A DNA stretch of 64,000 nt, from contig CBDCAO010000012.1 of assembly GCA_965213935.1 (NCBI GenBank), positions 1,116,001 through 1,180,000 of the forward strand, given 5' to 3'. Source of the stretch: Bin52 sp965213935. Lineage in GTDB: Bacteria > Pseudomonadota > Alphaproteobacteria > Thalassobaculales > Thalassobaculaceae. The position numbers and the translations under genes were made by a program. The notes below the pieces were generated by a model, which made no database searches, was not told the DNA's origin, and worked only from the letters and a program-made list of their open reading frames with translations. This document shows positions 58,183 through 64,000 of the stretch, piece by piece (positions within the stretch are counted from its first letter, which is position 1; every line of letters begins with the position of its first letter).

Positions 58183-59430
58183 ATGAGATCGTTCGGCATA
58201 TCGGTACTTCTGGCGGTCGCGGCCTTCGCTGCCTCGGCCTCCGCCCGGACGACCCTTGTCCTCGACAGCTGGCGGGACGACGACCGGTCTGTCTGGCAGG
58301 AAAGGATCGTGCCAGCCTTCGAGGCCACCCATCCGGCGATCCGTCTGGAATTCCGGGCGACGGCGCCGACCGACTACGACGCGGTCCTGAAGGCCCGGCT
58401 CGCGGCGGGTACCGCCGGCGATCTGATCGCCTGCCGCCCGTTCGATGCTTCCCTGGCCCTGTACGAGGCCGGGCATCTTGCCGATCTCGGCGATCTGGCG
58501 GGCATGGCCCATTTCCCGCTCGCCGCCAAATCCGCCTGGCAAACCGATGATGGGTCGGTCGCCTTCTGCGTGCCGGTGGCTTCGGTGATCCACGGCTTCG
58601 TCTACAACCGGGACGCGTTTCGCAGGCTCGGGGTCGAAGCGCCCGAGACCGAAGCAGCGTTCTTCGCGGTTCTCGAAAGACTCCGCGCGGACGGCGCCCT
58701 GGTTCCGATGGCGCTCGGCCTCCGCGACCAGTGGGAGGCCGCGACCGTGGGCTACAACAATATCGGGCCGAACTACTGGAAAGGCGAGGATGGCCGCCAG
58801 GCCCTGGTCGCGGGCCGGCAGAAGCTGACTGGCGAGCCCTGGGTCGCGCCCTTTCGGACCCTGGCCCGGTGGGGCCGCTACCTGGGCGAGGGATACCGGA
58901 CGAGGAGCTACCGGGAGAGCCAGGCGCTGTTCGCCGGCGGCGGCGCGGCGATCTACCCTTCGGGGAGCTGGGAGATCGCGGGCTTCAATGCCCGGGCCGG
59001 GTTCGGGATCGGCGCGTTCCGGCCACCCGTGCGGCAGGCGGGCGACCCGTGCCATATCTCCGACCACATGGACATGGCCATCGGGCTGAACGCGGCGAGC
59101 CCGAACGGCGCGGCGGCGCGCGCCTTCCTGAACTGGGTAGCGTCGGCCGAGTTCGCCTCGCTCCATGCCAATGCGCTGCCCGGATTCTTCCCGCTGGCGG
59201 ACCACGAGGTGGAGCTGGACGATCCGCTGGCGCGAACCTTCCTCTCCTGGCGGGAGGAGTGCCGCTCGACCGTTCGCTTTGCATCGAGGTTCCTGTCGCG
59301 GGGCACGCCCGATCTGGAACGCGAGGCGTGGGACGCGGCGGTCGCCGCAATTGCGGGCACGGCGAGCGCGGAGGAACTCGGCGCCCGGCTGCAGAAGGGG
59401 CTGGCGGCCCGGTACGCGCCGCAGCGGTGA
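58183..59430 (+). CDS. ABC transporter family 1 extracellular solute-binding protein
   Basis: Protein of 415 residues with a signal peptide (MRSFGISVLLAVAAFAASAS, cleavage near ARTTL). The mature part shows TTLVLDSWRDDD, WQERIVPAFEATHPAIRLEF, the hinge GTAGDLIACRPFDASLALYE, and AIYPSGSWEIAGF, the layout of carbohydrate-type binding proteins (COG1653). GGGGGCGGGA precedes the ATG at 58183. There are no permease or ATPase genes next to it within the window, so it is an orphan here or has partners elsewhere. The ligand is probably a sugar or oligosaccharide, inferred only from family. Confidence 0.82.
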   Translation: MRSFGISVLLAVAAFAASASARTTLVLDSWRDDDRSVWQERIVPAFEATHPAIRLEFRATAPTDYDAVLKARLAAGTAGDLIACRPFDASLALYEAGHLADLGDLAGMAHFPLAAKSAWQTDDGSVAFCVPVASVIHGFVYNRDAFRRLGVEAPETEAAFFAVLERLRADGALVPMALGLRDQWEAATVGYNNIGPNYWKGEDGRQALVAGRQKLTGEPWVAPFRTLARWGRYLGEGYRTRSYRESQALFAGGGAAIYPSGSWEIAGFNARAGFGIGAFRPPVRQAGDPCHISDHMDMAIGLNAASPNGAAARAFLNWVASAEFASLHANALPGFFPLADHEVELDDPLARTFLSWREECRSTVRFASRFLSRGTPDLEREAWDAAVAAIAGTASAEELGARLQKGLAARYAPQR

Positions 59431-59710
59431 AACCCTGTCATCGCTGCAACCCCGCCGACCCTGGCGGAGTACCCTCCGGAGCGCCGGTGTCGCGCCCGTC
59501 CCGCGCATGGACCATCCCCTGGGCCCCATGACGATCCGACATCCGATCGACTCCGCCTCACCGGTCCGGGCTCACCGATGCGCTCCCACTCATGGTCGGT
59601 CATCACTGCGGCGCGCTGCCTGCGTTTTCCCTCGGGTCCCCTCACAGTCCTCTGCCCCTTCCTGTCCGTCAGGCCGAGGTCATGCGACTGCCCGGCCTCT
59701 CCCGGCCGAC

Positions 59711-59866
59711 ATGTCGCGACTGCTGCGCGGCGACTTCCGCGAGTACTCGCTGGAGCGCCTGTTCCGGCTGCTGGCCGCACTCGGGCGCAATATCGATATT
59801 GTCGTCCGCCGCCAGCCGGGGTCGTCCCGCCGGGTTTGGCTGCCGGCCGCCGGCCCTACTGCATAG
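59711..59866 (+). pseudogene. Fragment of an XRE-type (HigA-like) antitoxin
   Basis: The 51 codons read MSRLLRGDFREYSLERLFRL then LAALGRNIDIVVRR, which matches the C-terminal half of helix-turn-helix antitoxins of the HTH_37 type. The first half, with most of the DNA-binding helices, is missing, and no toxin gene is visible upstream. Probably a leftover of a toxin-antitoxin pair. Confidence 0.6.
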
Positions 59867-59887
59867 CCGGCCTGACGCCGTCCGCGC

Positions 59888-60214
59888 TCAGCCGCTGCGT
59901 TTCCTCCCGGCGCGCGCGAGCCACCTCCATGCGATCCAGACCGGCAGGCTGAGCACCGCCGCGCAGACCGCAATCGCGATGGGGCCGAGAAGCCGGGCAA
60001 TGACCGTGTTCCACACGGTCGGCAGGCCCAGCGCCATGCCCGCAGCCCAGGCCCCGCGCCGGTAGCCGAGACGCCGGAGGCACCGGCAGCCAAGCGCGAG
60101 CGGCCTGCCGCAGGGGATGGTGATGGCGAGCGAGCCCAGGGCCGCCGTCGCCTCCGCGGAATCCGCATATGCAACCGCCGACCCTCCGAACCGCAGCACC
60201 GCCTGCATGACCAC
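59888..60214 (-). CDS. Small hypothetical membrane protein
   Basis: Possible protein of about 108 residues. It has a hydrophobic N-terminus (more so if a CTG a few codons upstream is used), a polar centre with GCRCLRRLGYRRGAW, and a C-terminal helix around IARLLGPIAIAVCAAVLSLP ending in the basic ARAGRKRSG. The amino acid pattern fits a two-helix inner membrane protein. No family is recognised and the start is uncertain. Confidence 0.35.
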   Translation of the reverse strand: MVMQAVLRFGGSAVAYADSAEATAALGSLAITIPCGRPLALGCRCLRRLGYRRGAWAAGMALGLPTVWNTVIARLLGPIAIAVCAAVLSLPVWIAWRWLARAGRKRSG

Positions 60215-60418
60215 CCCGGCCGGTAGCCAGAGCAGAGCCAGCGGTCAGAACCCGTGCCGCGCAATCCATCCGTCCATGCCGCACCGATGCCCCGGAACGC
60301 GCCGCAGGGCAAGCAAGGCCGGCAGGTCCATGCGGGAGAGGCGGAGGAGAGCGGGCAGGGAAGCGAGGCCGTTGTCGGAGAGGGAGCGGCAGGGATGGCA
60401 AGCGAGGAGGACGGGGAC

Positions 60419-60957
60419 ATGGCGGCATTGCGATATGCGGGGATTGGGGCGCGAGCGACTCCGGCGGCCGTGCTGGCGGACATGACCGTGATGGCGAGTT
60501 GGCTGGTGCGGACCGGCTGGCATCTGGCGAGCGGCGGGGTGACGAAGCCGACAGTGCATTTGCGGCGGGAGCGCCGGCGGAGCAGCGGACGGTCTGGCTG
60601 CCGTGGCGGGGCTACAGGGGACACGGCGGACCGGGCTGCCGGGTGCTGTCGGCGGTTGGGTTGTCGGCTTGCATGGAGATCGCGGCCCCGTTGCATCCGG
60701 CGTGGGAGCGGTGTTCGCCAGCCCTGCACAGACTGCATGCGAGGAATGTCGCGATCCTGCTGGGTGAGGGGCGGGACCGGCCCGTCGATGCAGTCGTGTG
60801 CTGGTCGGTCGGGGGACGGGCAGAGGGCGGCACGGGGAAGGCCATCCGGATCACCCGGGCCCGCGGCATCCCGGTGTTCGACCTGGGTACGATGGCGCCG
60901 CGGGCGGTCTGCGAGCGGCTGCGGGATATCCGCCGGGCCGGCGGTTTCCGGGAGTGA
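60419..60957 (+). pseudogene. Frameshifted SLOG/DprA-like nucleotide-binding protein of mobile-element type
   Basis: The first frame gives MAALRYAGIGARATPAAVLA and SWLVRTGWHLASGG. After a one-base deletion near 60541 the next frame continues DEADSAFAAGAPAEQRTVWL, then HARNVAILLGEG and DAVVCWSVGG to a stop at 60957. Together they form one Rossmann-like SLOG protein of about 179 residues, a kind common on alphaproteobacterial plasmids and integrated elements. A sequencing error could also explain a single shift. Confidence 0.7.
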
Positions 60958-61047
60958 GGGGTGAGCGCGTGCCGGGCGAATGCCCGGCAGCATCGGAGGG
61001 AGCCTCCCCCGTGCGGAGCAGGGCATCGGCACAGGGAGATTGCGTCA

Positions 61048-61376
61048 TGTTCCTCTCATCCTTCGATACCGGCTTCGATGCCGACACCCCGCTCGCCGAT
61101 TACGACCCCGATCAGATCCGTTCTGATCGGCGTCCCGTTTTCTTCCTCCCTCGGGGTCGGCGCTTCGGCGTCGCTCCCATTCCATTGCAGACGCGCCGGA
61201 GCCCTTCTTCAGCCTCGCCGCCGCCAACGCCGCGCGCGGCACCGCCATCCGTGTCTCGGCCACCTTCCGCACGCTCGCAGCCGGCGTTGCGCACGAGGCG
61301 GAGGCGCGCTTGCCCGTGGGCGGAATGGGGAGAATGGGGCGGAGGGGTCCGCCGCACGCAGATGGAGGATGACACC
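61048..61376 (+). other. Decayed coding remnant, unrecognised
   Basis: Short frames look protein-like: MFLSSFDTGFDADTPLADYD at the start and PEPFFSLAAANAARGTAIRV followed by SATFRTLAAGVAHEAEA later, in a different frame. They may be one broken small gene linked to the NADAR gene after it. No family is recognised and no intact reading frame exists. Confidence 0.4.
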
Positions 61377-61863
61377 ATGCGGTTTTACAGGCGCGACGAG
61401 GTTTGCGGGTTCCGGTTCGTCCGGGAGCGCTGGGGCGTGTTCAGCAATTTCGCGCCGCTGGCCGCGCCGGTCACCGCCGGCCCGTGGACGTTCCGGTGGG
61501 TCCGAAGGCCTTTGCCACGCGGCCACCATCGGGCGCGGCACGGAAACAGACATGAGTCCGGACTGGATGGCGCAGCACGTTAACGGGATGCGCTGGTGCT
61601 GCGCATGAAGCGCGAAGCCAATACCTCCGCGATCGACGCCGCGCTGGCGCGCAGTGGCGAGTGGGCGATCGTCGAGGTCTTGACCCGCGATGCCTGGTGG
61701 GGCGCGATGTCGACGGGCGACAGCTATCGCGGCGCCAACGTGCTGGAGCGACTGTAGATGGAGTTCCGCCAGCAGTTGCGCGACGGCGATCCCGCTTCGC
61801 GGGCCGCCGCATGGACCGGCCGGATCGAGCTCGGCCGGATTGCCGAGGCGCCTTGCGCCTGAC
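61377..61863 (+). pseudogene. Broken NADAR (YbiA-like) family gene
   Basis: MRFYRRDEVCGF, then WGVFSNFAPL, is the NADAR opening. The sequence then changes frame near 61500 (IGRGTETDMSPDWMAQHVNG) and again near 61590 (VLRMKREANTSAIDAALARS, later TRDAWWGAM and GANVLERL), where an in-frame TAG at 61755 interrupts the conserved L-W-M-E stretch, and runs to 61863. NADAR proteins act on N-glycosidic bonds, some in ADP-ribose processing. The gene is plainly inactive. Confidence 0.78.
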
Positions 61864-61911
61864 CGGCGCCCGCCCCCGTTGCGGAAACGGCGCCGGACGC
61901 GGAGGAGCGGC

Positions 61912-62370
61912 ATGACGCGACCGAGGCGGCGCTGCCGCACCATGGACGGCAGGCATGCCGAACGCTATCTCCGCGCCCGCGGTCTCGCGCGCTGCCGCTT
62001 CGCGGCGCTACGCTTCCACCCCGCGCTTCGCTATCGCGAAGACGCCTCGGTGCGCCGCCTCCCGGCGCTGGTCGCCACCGTTACCGGCAGCGACGAAACG
62101 ATTGCCGGCGTGCAGCGCACCTGGCTCGATGCGCGCCCTCCGACATGGATGCGTGCAATCGTGAACCTGCGCAACGAACCCAGGCTGGAACCTGAGGTCA
62201 CGGTGGAGAAGGCGGACTCCGGGCCCGACGCGGCTGTCGTACGCTTCAGATTCCGTCTCCGGTACGACAGTGCCGGAGCGATGTTTCGCCCTCGCTCGCG
62301 GCCCCGGTCTCACGGGCCGCTGCCGCCAGCCGGTCCGCAAGGGACTCCATCGATATGCGCCCGGCCCTGA
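61912..62370 (+). pseudogene. Truncated toprim-type primase / helicase fragment of an integrated plasmid or ICE
   Basis: A strong GGAGGAG site precedes an ATG. AERYLRARGLARCRFAALRF and ALRYREDASVRRLPALVATV then GVQRTWLD match the stretch before the toprim domain in large plasmid/ICE primase-like proteins (DUF7146 type). After about residue 78 the similarity ends and the frame runs into unrelated sequence that overlaps the end of the next gene on the other strand. Only this fragment remains. Confidence 0.65.
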
Positions 62371-63325
62371 TCTCGTCCACCTTGCGGCGCCAGCGTTCGG
62401 GTATCGCTGCCAGACCGAACCGCGCGCCGAGGATCGCACCGACGATGGCGCCGTTGGTATCGGTATCGCCACCCGCCTCGATGATCCCGGACAGGGCGGA
62501 CTCGAAGCCCCCGGCCTGCCAGTAGCAGATCAGGGCCGCCTGCAGCGACAGCAGCGTGAAGCCCATGTCCGGGCCGTCGAACCGCACCATGTCCAGTTCC
62601 GAACGGGACGCGATCGCCACCGCCTCCATCACGCAGGACGGGATTTCATCGCGGTAGCCATAACGACCCAGCACCGGCAGGGATGCCGCCATTCCGTCCC
62701 GAGCCGCCCGCAGCAGGTCGTCCGGCGATAGCGTTTCGCCGCGCAAGGCCGCCGCGGCGACCAGGTTTGCGAGCGCGCAGGACCAGCCGCATCGCGGGTC
62801 CCAGTGGGTTGGCACGGCCGAAACCACGCTCTCCCGCACCAGTCGGTACGGATCGTCGCGCCAGCGGATCGCGAGCGGGGCACACCGCATCAGCGCACCG
62901 TTGCCGGCCCGGTCTCCACCCCAGGCCTGTCGTGACGCCTCGACGATGGGAATGCCCTTCGCAGGCCGCGTGTTTCCGGCGGCCCGGATGCGCGCCAGCC
63001 GCTGCGGATAGCTGCCGCCATAAAGGGCCAGCACGTCCGCGGTCAGCTCGCCCATGCCCAGGCCGTTTGTTTCCGCCCACGCCCAGAAACGCCGGCCCAG
63101 GTCGTCGATGTCGAGTTCGCCGTCCATGGCGGCGGCGTCCGCGATGTCGATGGCCTGCGCCAGATCGTCGTCGTCGGGATATCCCCGTTTGGCGGCGATC
63201 TCGGAGACACCGTCCGGGTAGTCCCGGGCGATTCGCCGTTGCGACCACCCCTCCGTCACGACCCCCAGCAGGTTTCCCACCACAATTCCGACCATCAGTC
63301 CGTGCGCGCGATCCATGTCAGCCAT
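62246..63325 (-). CDS. ADP-ribosylglycohydrolase (ARG / DraG-like) family protein
   Basis: Protein of 359 residues. The N-terminus has AHGLMVGIVVGNLLGVVTEG, the first metal motif PDDDDLAQAIDIAD (Asp51-54), the mid-region GNGALMRCAPLAI, and the second metal motif EAGGDTDTNGAIVGAILGAR. These are the di-Mg residues of enzymes that cut ADP-ribose from proteins or small molecules. The ATG at 63325 is eight bases behind GGGGAGG. It overlaps the end of the ARPP-1-type gene by eight bases, so the two are one operon. The gene appears intact, unlike its neighbours to the left. Confidence 0.88.
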   Translation of the reverse strand: MADMDRAHGLMVGIVVGNLLGVVTEGWSQRRIARDYPDGVSEIAAKRGYPDDDDLAQAIDIADAAAMDGELDIDDLGRRFWAWAETNGLGMGELTADVLALYGGSYPQRLARIRAAGNTRPAKGIPIVEASRQAWGGDRAGNGALMRCAPLAIRWRDDPYRLVRESVVSAVPTHWDPRCGWSCALANLVAAAALRGETLSPDDLLRAARDGMAASLPVLGRYGYRDEIPSCVMEAVAIASRSELDMVRFDGPDMGFTLLSLQAALICYWQAGGFESALSGIIEAGGDTDTNGAIVGAILGARFGLAAIPERWRRKVDEIRAGRISMESLADRLAAAARETGAASEGETSLRHCRTGDGI

Positions 63326-64000
63326 GGCCATGTCCTCCCCTGTCATCGGTCTGCGAAAACGCGGCATGGACTACTGCGCCGCGCAGCGTCAGTGCCTGGC
63401 CGATCACCCTGCCATCTGCGACACGTTGCTCCATCCCCAGGCCCACACCCGGCATCTCTCTCGCACGCGCATGCGCGAAGTGACGAATGAGTGCGAGCAT
63501 CCGGTCCGCGGACGGACGGCCGCCCGGTGGTTTTGATTCGACATAGTGCGAACGGATCAGCCGCCCCCAGTGTGCCGCAAGCAGTTGTGGTGCGCCGAAC
63601 AGGTCCATCGCCGTCACCCGGCTGCCCCGGGCGACACCGATGCCGCTCTGGCCCAGCAGCGGGCCGCGCCTGACGAGTGCCTCGACGGCGTTTGAACGCG
63701 GCGCCGTCCGGCGATACGTCTGCTGCAGGTCCGCAGCCGCCCCGGTTTCGGACTCGACGTCCTCGTGTGCCAGCATCTCGCGGACTTCGGACCACACACC
63801 GCATTGGTCTCCGGCGCGCGAGCCGTCCTGCATGGAGCGGGCGACGCCACGGCGCTGCGCCGCCCGGATGCGGGCTGGTGCGAACGCCTCGGCCCGGCTC
63901 CAGGCCCGATGACGCCCCCAGCGACCCTGTTCCAGGCAACTCACCGGCAGGTCGGCATCGCACAGGGAGCCCACCAGTACCGAAGCGTTGACCGCCCGGT
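63318..64000 (-). CDS. ARPP-1-type (DUF6569) protein, 5' end outside the window
   Basis: At least 227 residues, entering from the right edge. ASVLVGSLCDADLPVSCLEQ and GRW give the conserved core of the ARPP-1 family, followed by GVWSEVREML, ADLQQTYRR, SRVTAMDLFGAPQLLAAHWG and the closing GVGLGMEQRVADGRVIGQAL. The family is known from gene neighbourhoods as a partner of ADP-ribosylglycohydrolase (ARG) and rhodanese-phosphatase proteins, and ARG is indeed the next gene, with an 8-base overlap. Biochemical role not known. The N-terminal part lies beyond the window. Confidence 0.75.
   Translation of the reverse strand, partial: RAVNASVLVGSLCDADLPVSCLEQGRWGRHRAWSRAEAFAPARIRAAQRRGVARSMQDGSRAGDQCGVWSEVREMLAHEDVESETGAAADLQQTYRRTAPRSNAVEALVRRGPLLGQSGIGVARGSRVTAMDLFGAPQLLAAHWGRLIRSHYVESKPPGGRPSADRMLALIRHFAHARAREMPGVGLGMEQRVADGRVIGQALTLRGAVVHAAFSQTDDRGGHGHG

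Noticed and set aside
1..64000. CRISPR arrays or rRNA genes
   Set aside because: No regularly spaced repeats and no rRNA-like sequence were seen; runs of GCC/GCG are codon-driven.

Overview
The window is a very GC-rich chromosomal segment whose gene content and order fit an alphaproteobacterium, most likely Rhodospirillales-like. The pointers are the rpsU / def / COQ9 neighbourhood, small YdcH (DUF465) proteins, a complete beta-ketoadipate gene set, and the long conserved string rplU-rpmA-obgE-proB-proA-nadD-rsfS-rlmH-gpmI-envC-ctpA-rppH. I have no species-level evidence.

Layout. 1-1.8 kb: cobalamin genes (cobT partial, cobS, cobC). 1.8-6.3 kb: O-antigen ligase-like protein, 3-hydroxyacyl-CoA dehydrogenase, FAD amine oxidoreductase, OmpA-like lipoprotein with a clear terminator. 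6.3-13.1 kb: acid/CoA metabolism (CoA-transferase A and B subunits split by a 2-hydroxyacyl-CoA lyase and a glyoxylate aminotransferase; cytochrome c, thioesterase, 2-hydroxyacid dehydrogenase). 13-19.9 kb: DUF924, rpsU, def, COQ9, purK/purE and two DUF465 proteins. A 2479-bp IS4-type element sits in the 3' end of COQ9. 19.9-22.6 kb: protocatechuate dioxygenase (pcaG/pcaH) and glycerate 2-kinase. 22.7-28.8 kb: queuosine genes (transporter, queA, tgt, queG) with two uncharacterised genes in the tgt operon. 28.7-33.7 kb: aromatic amino acid decarboxylase, a methyltransferase-HNH nuclease fusion, sulfurtransferase and EamA transporter. 33.7-43.3 kb: a decay-prone zone with a wrecked oligopeptide ABC ATPase, heptose phosphatase, hydantoinase A/B, an aspartoacylase fragment, an IS1595 element and a broken protease, followed by a GST and alpha/beta hydrolases. 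44-57.3 kb: a ligase/exonuclease pair and the conserved housekeeping string. 57.7 kb: tRNA-Ser(CGA). From there to the right edge the sequence is accessory: a lone ABC substrate-binding protein, several frameshifted remnants of a plasmid/ICE-like element, and at the edge an ADP-ribosylglycohydrolase with an ARPP-1-type partner.

How genes fit together. Serine-glyoxylate-type aminotransferase, hydroxyacid dehydrogenase, glycerate 2-kinase and phosphoglycerate mutase would carry C2/C3 hydroxyacids into glycolysis. pcaGH, PcaD-like hydrolases and a CoA-transferase would serve the beta-ketoadipate pathway, but they are scattered.

Strongest points for follow-up: the DruA-like/IS4 transposase fusion with a perfect 10-bp target duplication and a reconstructable COQ9 ending; the methyltransferase-HNH fusion; the ARG/ARPP-1 pair cut by the window edge; the DNA-ligase-like protein that appears to have lost several catalytic motifs; and a two-copy repeat protein of unknown function linked to tgt. 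All family calls were made by reading the translated sequence, without database searches.
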